Notes: a model not told the origin generated them from the sequence alone. A DNA stretch of 64,000 nt from CBDCMJ01 sp965218875 (GCA_965218875.1 OZ244707.1:2294001-2358000); one strand, 5' to 3'; positions 1-8,868 are shown, counted from the stretch's first letter. Numbers and translations are program-made.

Positions 1-1
1 G

Positions 2-178
2 GTAAATAACACCATCTCCGGCGCGGCTATTGTGCCTCAGGGGGCGCTGGCTTTCCAGTATGCCGGGGGGAAGAGTCCGACGGGGACGACCGCTCTCGCC
101 GGTCTGGAGACGTATCCGGGCCTGCCTCAAGGTCCCAGGGTTGGTTCGATGCCCAAATGGTCTCCTCCCTGGTTCTGA
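2..178 (+). CDS. possible 3' end of a gene entering from the left edge
   Basis: An open frame runs from the window edge to a TGA at 176-178 (about 58 codons). It begins VNNTISGAAIVPQGALAF and ends in a Pro/Trp-rich tail. I do not recognise the family. Third-position GC is only moderately high, so coding status is weak. It could equally be a chance open frame. Confidence 0.22.
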   Translation, partial: VNNTISGAAIVPQGALAFQYAGGKSPTGTTALAGLETYPGLPQGPRVGSMPKWSPPWF

Positions 179-585
179 CGGCCGCGTCTCGGAGCACCCT
201 CGCCTCGTCCCACTGGCTTGTGGAGGGCTGAGCCCGTCCCTGCCGGGCCAAAGCCCGGTCTGGTTGGTCCCGGCCGGGGCCGAGGGGCGGCCTGCGCGGG
301 TCGGGAATGCCCGCCAAGCGACCTCGGTTTCTTCCAATTCCTTTAAGTCCTAATTCCCCCAAGCCCCCCGGACCCCGCCCTTGGACTGCTCCCCTATCCC
401 TCCCCGGCGGCCCGAGCGGGGGATTTGGGACATTCCCCTTGCGGTCTCCCGGTTGTTGAATTAACCTTGCTGTTGAGACAGCGCGCTGGCCCGCGGTTGG
501 GGGGTCTGCCGGGGGACGGCGGGCCATAACACGGGGCGGCGGCCGCCGCTCCGCCGCGAGGGGATTGAGGGGAGGACGAACGTAG
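179..585. other. no gene seen upstream of purM
   Basis: About 400 bases without a convincing gene. Open frames on both strands here encode Pro/Arg/Gly-rich compositions typical of GC-rich non-coding DNA. The only clear signal is a GAGGGGAGGA ribosome-binding stretch just before the purM start. Confidence 0.5.
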
Positions 586-1602
586 TTGGGCAGTGACGCC
601 TACCGGAAATCCGGGGTGGACCTGGACTTCATGGGCGCTCTCAAGGACCGCATCCGGTCGTTTGCGGCCATGACCCACGGCCCGGAGGTGCTCAGCGACT
701 GGGGCAGCTTCGCCGGCCTTTACCAGCTCTCGGGATACCTCAGCCCGGTCCTGGTGGCGGGCGCGGATGGGGTGGGCACCAAGCTGAAGATAGCGGCGCA
801 GCTTGGCCACTTCGAGTCGGTGGGCCAGGACCTTGTGTCTCTCAACGTAAACGACATAATCACCAGGGGCGCCAGACCGCTGTTCTTCCTGGACTACATC
901 GCCTTCAGCAACTTGGACGCCCACAAGATGGACACCTTGATGCGCGGCGTCACCTGGGGATGCCGGGAGGCTGGTTGCGCGTTGATCGGCGGCGAAACGG
1001 CCCAGATGCCCGGCGTTTACCCCGACGACCAGTTGGACTTGGCTGGCTTTGTGGTTGGCGTCGTGGAGCGGGACCGCCTCATAGACGGCGCGGACATCGT
1101 GCCCGGCGACTACCTGGTGGGCATACCGTCCAGCGGAGTCCACACCAACGGCTTTTCGCTGGTGCGGCGGGTGTTCGATATCGACGCCAACCCCTCGGCG
1201 CTGTTTCGCCGCTACCCGGAGATGGGGCGCCAGCTGGGAGAGGAGCTCCTGATCCGCCACCGGTGCTACTATCCCCTGCTGGAGCCGGTTATGGACCGCA
1301 TCAAGGGGATGGCCCACGTAACCGGTGGGGGACTGCCGGGCAAGACGCCCGCCATGCTCCCCGATGACACGGCGGCGTCATTTCAACGGGGCTCTTGGCC
1401 GGTACCGCCCGTTTTCGACGTTATCCAACGGGAGGGCGGCCTCACCGCCGATGAAATGTACTCGGTGTTCAACATGGGCCTGGGCATGGTGCTGGCGTGC
1501 GGAGAAGCGTCCCTGCCCGCTGTCCGGCAGGCGGTCCCAGACAGCCTGGTGGTGGGACGAGTAGTGCCGCGGCAGGGCGACCCCCAGGTGTCATTCGACT
1601 AG
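586..1602 (+). CDS. purM: phosphoribosylformylglycinamidine cyclo-ligase (AIR synthetase)
   Basis: Cytosolic enzyme of de novo purine synthesis that closes FGAM to AIR using ATP. The 338 residues match the usual length. Recognisable PurM/AIRS signatures in order are GVGTKLKIA, DLVSLNVNDI, GGETAQMPGVY, SSGVHTNGFSL and HVTGGGLPGKTPAML. The TTG start at 586 is chosen because GGGAGGA lies about 10 bases upstream and the protein begins right at the family start (GSDAYRKSGVD). It is followed 43 bases later by purH on the same strand, so the two purine genes probably form one transcript. Confidence 0.95.
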   Translation: MGSDAYRKSGVDLDFMGALKDRIRSFAAMTHGPEVLSDWGSFAGLYQLSGYLSPVLVAGADGVGTKLKIAAQLGHFESVGQDLVSLNVNDIITRGARPLFFLDYIAFSNLDAHKMDTLMRGVTWGCREAGCALIGGETAQMPGVYPDDQLDLAGFVVGVVERDRLIDGADIVPGDYLVGIPSSGVHTNGFSLVRRVFDIDANPSALFRRYPEMGRQLGEELLIRHRCYYPLLEPVMDRIKGMAHVTGGGLPGKTPAMLPDDTAASFQRGSWPVPPVFDVIQREGGLTADEMYSVFNMGLGMVLACGEASLPAVRQAVPDSLVVGRVVPRQGDPQVSFD

Positions 1603-1645
1603 CGGCGTCCCTGCCGCCTCCGGGCCGGGGCGCGACTCCCGCAAG

Positions 1646-3199
1646 GTGGTAGAAGAATTGAGAGCGCTAATCAGCGTATACGACAAGACGGGAATCGTGG
1701 AATTCTCCCGCCGGCTGTCCGTGGCCGGGTTCGAGTTGCTAAGCACCGGCGGTACCCACCGGACCCTCACCGAGGAGGGCGGGTTGCCGGTACGGCAGGT
1801 GTCCGAGGCAACCGGCTCCCCGGAGATTCTCGACGGCCGGGTCAAGACGCTTCATCCGGTGGTCCACGCCGGCTTGCTGGCCCGCCGGGAGTCCCGCAAA
1901 CACATGTCGGAGCTGGCGGAACACGGCATAGAACCCATAGACCTGGTGGCAGTCAACCTCTATCCCTTCGTGGAAGCCATCAATCGACCCGGCATCGCCC
2001 TTGCCGACGCTCTGGAGAACATCGACATCGGCGGCCCTGCCATGCTGCGGGCGGGGGCCAAGAACTTCTCCTCCGTGGCCGTGGTGGTGGACCCCGCAGA
2101 CTACGGCTGGTTAGCCGACAAGATGGTTGAAGGGAGCCTGACCCAAGAGGACCGCCGGGGGTTGGCGGCAAAGGCGTTCCACCACGTGTCCCTTTACGAC
2201 ACCGCAGTCGCCGGTTACCTGGATGTCGCGCCGCAGAATGAAGGCGCCGGCGCCGCCCTGCCCGCCGCCCTGACGCTGCCGTTGACCAGGGCGGCAACCC
2301 TTCGCTACGGCGAAAACCCGCATCAGGCGGGCGGGCTGTACGTGCCGGCAGGTATGCCGTCCAGCGGCGTTGCCGGAGCCAAGCAGCTGCACGGGCGGGA
2401 GCTCTCTTTCAATAACCTGATGGACGCCGACGCGGCCTGGCGCACCGTGGGGGACTTCGACGAGCCGGCGGTGGCGGTGGTCAAGCACGCCAACCCCTGC
2501 GGTCTGGCCTGCCGCCAAGACCAGGCCGAGGCCTACCGGCGGGCCTACGAGGGCGACACGGTGTCCGCCTTCGGCGGCATCGTGGGGTTCAACCGCACCG
2601 TCACCGCCGCCGCCGCCGAGGCCATGGACCCGGTCTTCTACGAAGTCGTGGTGGCCCAGGGCTATGAGCCCGCGGCCTTGGAGATCTTCCGGAAGAAGCG
2701 GAACCTGCGAGTCTTGGCGGTGGAACGGGAAGCTGGCAGCCAGGGCTATGACTTGAGGCCCATTAGCGGCGGCCTGCTCGTCCAGTCCCGCGACGTGATT
2801 GACGAGGACCCTTCGGGGTGGAAGACCGCGACCAACCGGGCACCCACCCAGGAAGAGATGGACGACCTGGTCTTCGCTTGGAAAGCCGCCAAACACCTAA
2901 AGTCCAACGCCATAGTCTTCGCCAAAGACCGGGCCCTGGTGGGTATGGGGGCCGGCCAACCCAACCGGGTGGTCAGCGTTCATCTCTCCCAGCGCACCGC
3001 GGGGAGCAGGGCGTCAGGCAGCGTCCTGGCGTCGGACGCCTTCTTTCCTTTCCCCGACAACATAGAGCTTGCGGCGGATGCGGGCGTAACCGCCGTCGTC
3101 CAGCCCGGCGGCTCGGTGCGGGATGAGGAGGTAATCGAGGAAGCCAACAAACGAGGCCTGGCCATGGTGTTCACCGGCGTCCGCCATTTCCGGCACTGA
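1646..3199 (+). CDS. purH: bifunctional AICAR transformylase / IMP cyclohydrolase
   Basis: Catalyses the last two steps to IMP: formyl transfer from 10-formyl-THF to AICAR, then ring closure. The N-terminal MGS-like cyclohydrolase domain (about 1-150) shows LISVYDKTGI, LLSTGGTHRTL and DGRVKTLHPVVHAGLL. The C-terminal AICARFT domain shows RYGENPHQ, LSFNNLMDADAAW, VKHANPCG, SAFGGIVGFN and SDAFFPFPDNIE. Length (517 aa) is normal. The frame opens at GTG 1646, but the family usually begins at RALISVYDKTG. TTG 1658, with purine-rich AGAAGAA before it, is therefore an equally good start. The gene is probably cotranscribed with purM. Confidence 0.95.
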   Translation: MVEELRALISVYDKTGIVEFSRRLSVAGFELLSTGGTHRTLTEEGGLPVRQVSEATGSPEILDGRVKTLHPVVHAGLLARRESRKHMSELAEHGIEPIDLVAVNLYPFVEAINRPGIALADALENIDIGGPAMLRAGAKNFSSVAVVVDPADYGWLADKMVEGSLTQEDRRGLAAKAFHHVSLYDTAVAGYLDVAPQNEGAGAALPAALTLPLTRAATLRYGENPHQAGGLYVPAGMPSSGVAGAKQLHGRELSFNNLMDADAAWRTVGDFDEPAVAVVKHANPCGLACRQDQAEAYRRAYEGDTVSAFGGIVGFNRTVTAAAAEAMDPVFYEVVVAQGYEPAALEIFRKKRNLRVLAVEREAGSQGYDLRPISGGLLVQSRDVIDEDPSGWKTATNRAPTQEEMDDLVFAWKAAKHLKSNAIVFAKDRALVGMGAGQPNRVVSVHLSQRTAGSRASGSVLASDAFFPFPDNIELAADAGVTAVVQPGGSVRDEEVIEEANKRGLAMVFTGVRHFRH

Positions 3200-3291
3200 C
3201 CGCCGGTGGGTCCGCCGGGACACGGCCGCGCCGGGCGACACCCCGAGACACTGTGCGAGGGCAGCGGCTGCCGGGGGGTATGGAGCTAGGG

Positions 3292-4032
3292 ATGAGCAGC
3301 ACCGTAGACGTCGTGGTGCCCGTATACAACGAAGAGCAGGCCCTGTCCCGCAACATTGTAATCCTGGCCGACTTCATGAGGGCCAACCTGCCCAATCCGT
3401 GGCAGATTATCATCGCCGACAACGCCTCCACAGATCAGACCTCGGCGGTGGCGGACATGCTCTGTGAGCGTTACACGGGCATAAATTACCTGCATATTCC
3501 CCAGAAGGGACGGGGCCGCGCGTTGAAAGCGGCCTGGATGGACAGCACCGCCGACATCGTCAGCTACATGGACGTTGACCTTTCCACCGACCTGTCCCAT
3601 CTGCCCCCGCTGCTGACTTCCCTGGAACTGGGCTACGACGTAGCCATCGGGAGCCGTCTGAGCCGTGGCTCCCGGGTGACCCGGTCTTTGAAGCGGGAGA
3701 TTGTATCCCGCGGCTACAACATGCTCGTCAAGTCCATGTTCTTCACCCCGTTCCAAGACGCCCAGTGCGGCTTCAAGGCCCTGACCCGCCGCGCCGCCGA
3801 GGCCATCGTTCCCCACGTCAAGAACGACAATTGGTTCTTCGACACCGAACTGCTCATCATTGCCGCCAAGCGGGGTTACAAGATCAATCAGGTCCCGGTG
3901 AAGTGGGATGACGATCCCACCAGCACAGTCAACATCGCGCGCACCGCCGCCGAGGACGTCAAGGGGCTGCTGAGGCTGCGCTTCGGCGGCATTCCCAAGG
4001 TTCCCCGACCCGGAGAGCCGGGCCAGAAATGA
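3292..4032 (+). CDS. glycosyltransferase family 2 (dolichyl-phosphate-sugar-synthase-like)
   Basis: Transfers a sugar from a nucleotide-sugar to a lipid or polymer acceptor at the membrane; the substrate cannot be read from sequence. The GT-A fold is visible: VVVPVYNEEQAL, DNASTDQT, KGRGRALKAAW, then the metal-binding acidic motif SYMDVDLSTDL. About 246 aa with no transmembrane segment, so the short soluble form. ATG 3292 is chosen because GGAG at 3282-3285 precedes it with ordinary spacing; ATG 3280 and GTG 3253 are in frame upstream but lack this. It follows purH on the same strand with a 92-base gap. Confidence 0.85.
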   Translation: MSSTVDVVVPVYNEEQALSRNIVILADFMRANLPNPWQIIIADNASTDQTSAVADMLCERYTGINYLHIPQKGRGRALKAAWMDSTADIVSYMDVDLSTDLSHLPPLLTSLELGYDVAIGSRLSRGSRVTRSLKREIVSRGYNMLVKSMFFTPFQDAQCGFKALTRRAAEAIVPHVKNDNWFFDTELLIIAAKRGYKINQVPVKWDDDPTSTVNIARTAAEDVKGLLRLRFGGIPKVPRPGEPGQK

Positions 4033-4101
4033 CAACTTGACTCACCTCCGAGTTTGGCAAACACCCGAAAAATCGCGTAACAACGTGGGTTAGTAGAAAG
4101 A

Positions 4102-4155
4102 CTCCTTCGGGCGGAATGGGATGGTCGGCGCCCCAACCACCGGAAGGGGTTTTTT
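4102..4155 (+). terminator. weak candidate terminator after the glycosyltransferase
   Basis: An imperfect hairpin pairs CCTTCGG near 4103 with CCGGAAGGGG near 4140-4149 and is followed at once by a run of six T. The stem is short and interrupted, so this is tentative. Confidence 0.3.
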
Positions 4156-4230
4156 CTTAGCTGGCTATGAAATGTCATCGGATAATGGGCCGTCCCGAAT
4201 ACGAATTTACCTTCAACTGCGTAACTCCTA

Positions 4231-4356
4231 TGCCATTCCGAGCGCAGTCGAGGAATCTAACGCCCCGCTTTGCAGACGGTTCGTTGTCCGCCGGCCGGGC
4301 AGGCGGTCAAGAAGTTGAGATTCCTCACCCGCTTTCGACGGGTTCGGAATGACTGG
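4231..4356. repeat. MITE-like dispersed repeat, subfamily A, copy 1
   Basis: The left end is CATTCCGAGCGCAGTCGAGG at 4234-4253. The right end is an inverted relative, GAGATTCCTC...GGGTTCGGAATGAC, at 4317-4352. The interior (CCGCTTTGCAGACGGTTCGT, 4265-4284) recurs in inverse orientation near 30.1 kb. There is no coding capacity. This looks like a small non-autonomous element or mobile hairpin. Confidence 0.6.
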
Positions 4357-4419
4357 GAAGCGGCGGTTGCCGCGCCCTTCCAAGGCGATAATTGAATGAC
4401 CCTGACCTAACCAACGGGG

Positions 4420-4505
4420 TAATCGCGTCTTACTTATCCCCTAATTGAGCCAAAGCTCCTTGACAAAGAAGGTGTGTCACCTTGAACAAAGAAAGTATGT
4501 CACCC
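4420..4505. repeat. second dispersed repeat type, copy near the IS110 remnant
   Basis: ATCGCGTCTTA (4422-4432), TTGAGCCAAAGCTC (4445-4458) and GACAAAGAAGGTGTGTCACC (4462-4481) recur in the same order at 18337-18395. This copy also carries a small internal duplication of the ACAAAGAA.GT.TGTCACC unit. Both copies sit within a few hundred bases of IS110-family sequence. Confidence 0.55.
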
Positions 4506-4682
4506 TTGTATCTTAAACATGGACGTGACAGACCGCTTCACCCTGGGTCTTGAAGACCGTAGCTCGGCAGGGTCGTCACGTCCTACCTGCTCGGAGCCCG
4601 AACAGTTGAGTGGGCCGTAAGAGCCTGAATTGGGCAAGGTTGGGCCAGAGGCAGGGGAAACATCTTGGGGGGAGGTAGATAA

Positions 4683-4892
4683 ATGAAGGAGTTCCCGTTG
4701 TTTGTTGGCATCGATGTCTCCGGGGACTGCTTGGATGTGGCGGTGCGGCCCACCGGTGAGGCATTGCAGGTCTTCCATGATTCCCAGGGGATCAGCGGCT
4801 TGGTGGAACGTCTGGGCCAAGACGCCGGGGAGTTGGGCATCGAGTCCTATCCGGAATTCGTCCTCATGCCCGAAATGGATGATGAGGACTGA
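4683..4892 (+). pseudogene. IS110-family transposase remnant (N-terminal piece)
   Basis: A 69-residue open frame whose first ~50 residues (FVGIDVSGDCLDVAVRPTGE and on to SGLVERLG) are the start of the IS110/IS1111 DEDD transposase domain. The last ~18 residues (IESYPEFVLMPEMDDED) do not belong to that family, and the rest of the transposase is missing. It begins with a good ribosome site (GGGGAGGTAGATAAATG). It is probably a decayed insertion sequence truncated where the toxin-antitoxin pair now lies. Confidence 0.65.
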
Positions 4893-4911
4893 GGGCGCCC
4901 GCCCCGGCAGG

Positions 4912-5325
4912 TCACGGCTCTACCCTTTGGAGTCCCGCCACGAGATCGAAGTCTTTATCGTAGCTGACGATCTCAGTCACGCCTCGCTGCTCCATGTGCG
5001 CCACGGCCAGGGCGTCTTCGAAGTCGAGGAATGGCGACGACGCATATAGGTCCAGAGCTCGTATGTAGACCCTCTTCTGCAGGAGTCTAAGTTCCCGCAG
5101 GGTCAGTATCGGCACCAGCCGGGCTCTGATCTCTCCGTGGTCCAGTCTATAGTGAGCACGATGGGAGGAGAGAACGTATACGACCTCCGCGACTATGGCT
5201 TCACAGGTGAAGAGCTCCTCTTCTCCCTGACTCACCCGCTGAAAGAGCCGGTAACAAGCCTCGGCCTTGGCCTCGTCATCTCTGGTCAGGTATCTGAGGA
5301 TAACGTTCGTGCCCAGAAACCTCAT
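4912..5325 (-). CDS. PIN-domain toxin-like protein (VapC/COG5611 type) lacking the first catalytic Asp
   Basis: 137 aa. PIN-domain toxins are Mg-dependent RNases whose active site is a set of acidic residues. The start MRFLGTNVILRYLT aligns with the usual M-x-x-x-D-T-N-V-x-L, but residue 5 is Gly (GGC) instead of Asp (GAC). The other acidic landmarks, AIVAEVVYVL (E47), FLDFEDALAVA and SYDKDFD, are present. It overlaps the upstream antitoxin gene by 4 bases, a normal coupled arrangement. Either the enzyme is inactivated or this is a one-base drift event. Family assignment is firm; activity is doubtful. Confidence 0.85.
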   Translation of the reverse strand: MRFLGTNVILRYLTRDDEAKAEACYRLFQRVSQGEEELFTCEAIVAEVVYVLSSHRAHYRLDHGEIRARLVPILTLRELRLLQKRVYIRALDLYASSPFLDFEDALAVAHMEQRGVTEIVSYDKDFDLVAGLQRVEP

Positions 5326-5591
5326 GCCTCGCTCAACTCCCGGGCGGTATCCTCGGCCTTGGCTTCCTTGGCATCCCGGGAAACCTCCTCAAAGTCCTCG
5401 GGCTTGCCGGAGGGCTCCACGGAGCCGTAGGCCGACTCCAGGCTGAAGGAGGCGGCAGCTAGCCGCACCTCTCCCCCATCCCCGATGGTGAAGGCAACCT
5501 TGTCCCTGGGCTTCAGACCCAATAGGTTCCGCACCTCGGCGGGGATGGTAACCTGATTTCGCTGGGTGATAGTCGTGGCGATTTCCCGCAT
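5322..5591 (-). CDS. AbrB/MazE-type antitoxin (SpoVT-AbrB domain)
   Basis: 89 aa from the ATG at 5591. The N-terminal swapped-hairpin DNA-binding domain is clear: ATTITQRNQVTIPAEVRNLL, then GLKPRDKVAF. The acidic/Ala-rich tail would wrap the toxin. I chose 5591 rather than the upstream in-frame ATG at 5648 because the AbrB fold begins at MREIATTITQ and the upstream stretch overlaps the putative operator. It is coupled to the PIN gene by an ATGA-type overlap. These antitoxins usually autorepress the pair. Confidence 0.85.
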   Translation of the reverse strand: MREIATTITQRNQVTIPAEVRNLLGLKPRDKVAFTIGDGGEVRLAAASFSLESAYGSVEPSGKPEDFEEVSRDAKEAKAEDTARELSEA

Positions 5592-5616
5592 GCGTTCCCC
5601 AATGCTATACTGGCTA

Positions 5617-5644
5617 ACCAATGTGTTTATATCATACCATTGGT
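5617..5644 (-). promoter_or_regulatory. inverted repeat upstream of the antitoxin, candidate operator
   Basis: Arms ACCAATG (5617-5623) and CATTGGT (5638-5644) flank an AT-rich spacer that reads TATGATATAA on the minus strand, resembling a -10 element. Its position 26-53 bases upstream of the antitoxin start suits autoregulation by the AbrB protein. Inferred from symmetry and position only. Confidence 0.45.
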
Positions 5645-5749
5645 ACACCTCAGCGAGATGGTCAGCGCAGCCGGCCCCTCCGCCGAGGAATGAACGATTC
5701 GTGGCAATCTGTAGAGGAAATGGGGCCCTACCCCCACCAGCAACTGCTG

Positions 5750-5778
5750 TTGACGGTAGTAGAGGGCTGGGCTACACT
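5750..5778 (+). promoter_or_regulatory. sigma-70-like promoter for the methylamine locus
   Basis: TTGACG (5750-5755), a 17-base spacer, then TACACT (5773-5778). The first gene of the locus starts 66 bases downstream of the -10. Good match and spacing, position sensible, not tested. Confidence 0.5.
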
Positions 5779-5843
5779 TGGCCCCGGCGGAGCTTTTGTT
5801 CCCGGCCAACACTCGGACCGATACGTAAAGCCGGTTACCTCGT

Positions 5844-6758
5844 ATGTGCGGCGTAAGCGGAATCCTCTACAAGAAAGCGACCGGCGGCGGATTCGCCCCA
5901 ATAGGGGGCGACCTGGTCAAAATGTTGGAGTCCATGACCCACCGGGGAAGGGACTCCAGCGGCATCACCGTGGCCGGCGAGGAACTGGCCGGTGACCTGG
6001 TCATACGTATCTGGACCGACGACGCCGGCCAAGCGGCGGATATCCTATCCCGGGCCGAAGACGCCGTGGTCCGTTGCGGCGGAGTGGTCGGCTCGAAGCA
6101 GTCTGACGGGCAATTCTTGCGGCTGGTGGTCAACTACGAGGGGGAAGTCGCGGCCCTCGCCGAAGCCTTGCTAAGCACCCCGGGGGTCGCCCTGCACAGC
6201 ATAGGCGAGACTTCGGAAGTGGTGAAGGACGTGGGAACCCCGGTTGTCATGGACGACAGGCACCTCTTGAGGCAGCTACGGGGCACCCACGGCATCGGCC
6301 ACGTGCGGATGGCCACCGAGAGCCGGGTTGACGTCAATCACGCCCACCCCTTTTGGGCCTACCCCTTTCCCGATGTGACGGTAGTGCACAACGGCCAGCT
6401 TACCAACTACCACAAACTGAAACGAATGTACGAGGACCAGGGCCACCGCTTTCAGACGGGCAACGACTCGGAGCTCATCGCGGTGTACCTGGCCGACAAG
6501 CTGGCCCACGGGGCAACTTTGGATGCGGCCCTTCAAGACTCCCTGGGCGACCTCGATGGGACATTCACCTACCTGGTCTCTACCAAGAACGGTCTCGGCT
6601 ACGCCAAGGACCAATGGTCGGCCAAGCCCCTGGTTACCATGGAGACCGAGGACGTCATTGCCGTCGCCTCGGAGGAGATCGCCTTGCGCAGGGTGTTCAG
6701 CCAGGAAATCGACAGGCTGGAGCCCCAGAACAGCGAGGTCATGACTTGGTTACTCTAG
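5844..6758 (+). CDS. mgsA: class-II glutamine amidotransferase subunit of N-methylglutamate synthase (GlxB/MgsA-like)
   Basis: 304 aa. Ntn-hydrolase glutaminase domain with the nucleophile exposed after Met removal (MCGVSGILYKKA), followed by MTHRGRDSSG, the RMATESRVDVNHAHPF substrate-side motif and VVHNGQLTNYHKLK, then TGNDSELIAVYLA. In glutamate synthase this domain makes ammonia. In N-methylglutamate synthase the corresponding small subunit works with separate domain-3 and FMN subunits, exactly the next two genes. Its stop overlaps the next start. Glutamate-synthase-like use cannot be excluded by sequence alone; the locus argues for methylamine metabolism. Confidence 0.85.
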   Translation: MCGVSGILYKKATGGGFAPIGGDLVKMLESMTHRGRDSSGITVAGEELAGDLVIRIWTDDAGQAADILSRAEDAVVRCGGVVGSKQSDGQFLRLVVNYEGEVAALAEALLSTPGVALHSIGETSEVVKDVGTPVVMDDRHLLRQLRGTHGIGHVRMATESRVDVNHAHPFWAYPFPDVTVVHNGQLTNYHKLKRMYEDQGHRFQTGNDSELIAVYLADKLAHGATLDAALQDSLGDLDGTFTYLVSTKNGLGYAKDQWSAKPLVTMETEDVIAVASEEIALRRVFSQEIDRLEPQNSEVMTWLL

Positions 6759-7429
6759 ACGCAGGTCAACTCACCACGCGTGAGCTTAACCGGCGGCTAA
6801 AGGCGTTGGCCTCCACCCATGCGGAGATCACCATCGATAACCCCCAGGCGCGGCATAATATCGCCGTGGGGGTGCTCAGTCCCTGTAAGATACACATTCA
6901 GGGCAGCGTGGGCTACTACGCCGCCAGTCTCCTGGACGGCCCCGAGGTGACGATCGATGGCAATGCCGGCTGGGCCTTGGGCGACAATATGATGGCGGGG
7001 AAGATAGCTCTGACCAAGAACGCGGGGGCTTCGGTAGGCTCCACCATGCGCGGGGGTGAGCTTTTTGTCGGGGGAGACGCCGGGGCCAGGGCGGGCATCT
7101 CCATGAAGGGCGGGACCCTCATAGTCTCCGGTAGCACCGGCGTCCTGACCGGTTTCATGATGCAAAAGGGCCGCATCATCATCTGCGGCGACGCGGGCGA
7201 GGCGGTGGGCGACTCGATGTACGAGGGGGCCATCTACGTTGCCGGCAAGATCGGCTCCCTCGGCGCCGACGCTAAGGTTGAGGAGGCCGGCGAAGAGGAA
7301 CTCATCGACATCCTGGGAGTCCTGGAGAGCTACAGCGTCCGCAAGAGGCCCGGCTTCACCAAGATCGTGTCCGCCAAGAAGCTTTATCACTACGACTCCC
7401 TGGAGCGGCTGGAAAAGACGGTGATTTAG
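6746..7429 (+). CDS. mgsB: GXGXG (glutamate synthase domain 3) subunit of N-methylglutamate synthase (MgsB-like)
   Basis: 227 aa made almost entirely of the right-handed beta-helix of glutamate synthase domain 3: repeated Gly-rich rungs such as SVGYYAASLLDGPEVTIDGN, GGELFVGGDAGARAGISM and GRIIICGDAGEAVGDSM. It is a structural/channelling subunit. The TTG at 6746 gives the family start (VTLDAGQLTTRELNRRL) and overlaps the end of mgsA by 13 bases, implying coupled translation. The open frame extends further upstream but that part is a shadow of mgsA. Confidence 0.85.
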   Translation: MVTLDAGQLTTRELNRRLKALASTHAEITIDNPQARHNIAVGVLSPCKIHIQGSVGYYAASLLDGPEVTIDGNAGWALGDNMMAGKIALTKNAGASVGSTMRGGELFVGGDAGARAGISMKGGTLIVSGSTGVLTGFMMQKGRIIICGDAGEAVGDSMYEGAIYVAGKIGSLGADAKVEEAGEEELIDILGVLESYSVRKRPGFTKIVSAKKLYHYDSLERLEKTVI

Positions 7430-7470
7430 GCCTCCGCTCCAACGGCGCGGCAAAAAAGGAACGACCTCAC

Positions 7471-8766
7471 ATGGTGATGAGCAATAGCCAGCTATGGCCG
7501 CCGTGGGTGTTGGAAGACATCCACGCCAAGGCCGAGCTGGGCCGCTACCGGATCCGGGGGTTCAGCACCTTCCAGAAGGTGACGCACTTCGACGACCTGA
7601 CTTTCTTGTCGACGGGGCTTACCCGCTTTCCCTTGGAGGGGTACAAAGAGCGCTGCAATACCCGGACGGTAATCGGCTCGCTGCACGCCGAGAACCCGCT
7701 GGTCTTGGAGACCCCCATCTACATAAGCGGCATGAGCTACGGCGCGCTGTCCGCTAACGCCAAGACGGCATTGGGCAAGGGCGCGGCGATGGTGGGGACC
7801 GCCAGCTGCACCGGCGACGGCGGGATGTTGCAGTCGGAGAGGGACGCCTCCGACAAACTGATCTACCAGGTGCTGCCCAGCAGGTACGGATTCAACCCGC
7901 ATCATCTGGTCCAAGCCCAGGCCATCGAGATCGTGGTCGGGCAGGGCGCCAAACCGGGCACCGGCGGCCTGCTCATGGGGGTGAAGGTCCTCGATGAGAT
8001 CGCCGACATGCGGGACCTGCCCCAGGGCATCGACCAGCGCAGCCCCGCCCGTCACCCTGATTGGCTGGGACCCGACGACCTGGCGGTGAAGATCGAACAG
8101 CTGAGGGAAGCAACCGGCTGGAGTGTGCCCATCCACGTGAAGCTGGGCGCTTGCCGGGTGGACGACGACGTCAAGCTGGCGGCCAAGGCGGGGGCCGACG
8201 CCGTCGTCATCGACAGCATGGTCGCCGGCACCGGCGCTTCGGCCGAGGTATTGATCGAGCACAGCGGCATACCCACGGTGCCCGCTATCGTCATGGCGAG
8301 GGACGCGCTCCGGGAGCTGGGACTGTACGGGAAGGTCAGCCTGATCGCCTCGGGTGGCATCCGCCACGGGGCCGACGCGGCCAAGGCTCTGGCCCTGGGC
8401 GCGGACGCCGTCGCCATAGGCATTGGCGCTCTCGTCGCCCTCAACTGCAACCGGGAAATCCCCGAATCGGATTTCATCAACGAAATCGGGGTGCCCGCCG
8501 GGCAGTGCCACCACTGCCACACCGGCAAGTGCCCCGTGGGCATCACGACCCAGGACCCGGAGCTGACCAAACGCCTCGATCCCGACGAAGCGGCGGAACG
8601 GGTGGCCAACTACATCAACTCTATGACCATGGAGATGGCGCTGCTCACCCGCTCCTTGGGTAAGGGAGACGTGCACAGCCTCGAACCGGAGGACCTGGCG
8701 GCCCTCACCATCGAGGCGTCAGCTATGGCCCGGGTGCCCTTGGCGGGGACCAACAAGGTCTATTAA
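7471..8766 (+). CDS. mgsC: FMN/iron-sulfur glutamate-synthase-domain-2 subunit of N-methylglutamate synthase (MgsC-like)
   Basis: 431 aa, TIM-barrel FMN-binding glutamate synthase family. Visible marks are MSYGALSANAKTALGKGA, GQGAKPGTGGLLMG, VHVKLGACRVDDDV (a GltB-like barrel strand), GGIRHGADAAKALALGADAV and a cysteine motif CHHCHTGKCPVG (C346, C349, C354) fitting a [3Fe-4S] cluster. This subunit would reduce and aminate using methylamine-derived nitrogen. It starts 41 bases after mgsB with several ATG/GTG codons at 7471-7477; the first is used. Confidence 0.88.
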   Translation: MVMSNSQLWPPWVLEDIHAKAELGRYRIRGFSTFQKVTHFDDLTFLSTGLTRFPLEGYKERCNTRTVIGSLHAENPLVLETPIYISGMSYGALSANAKTALGKGAAMVGTASCTGDGGMLQSERDASDKLIYQVLPSRYGFNPHHLVQAQAIEIVVGQGAKPGTGGLLMGVKVLDEIADMRDLPQGIDQRSPARHPDWLGPDDLAVKIEQLREATGWSVPIHVKLGACRVDDDVKLAAKAGADAVVIDSMVAGTGASAEVLIEHSGIPTVPAIVMARDALRELGLYGKVSLIASGGIRHGADAAKALALGADAVAIGIGALVALNCNREIPESDFINEIGVPAGQCHHCHTGKCPVGITTQDPELTKRLDPDEAAERVANYINSMTMEMALLTRSLGKGDVHSLEPEDLAALTIEASAMARVPLAGTNKVY

Positions 8767-8868
8767 GCAACGAACCGGCCGCGGGTCGCGGTTAGAGTCC
8801 GGGGCCGGGGGGTCGTTGGCGTGGAGCAATTACCTCAGACCGCCTCGGTTGGTCCCAAGGAGCGGAAC

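Noticed and set aside
27..527. 166-residue minus-strand open frame near the left edge
   Set aside because: Pro/Arg/Gly-rich with no domain signs, typical of GC-rich non-coding DNA.
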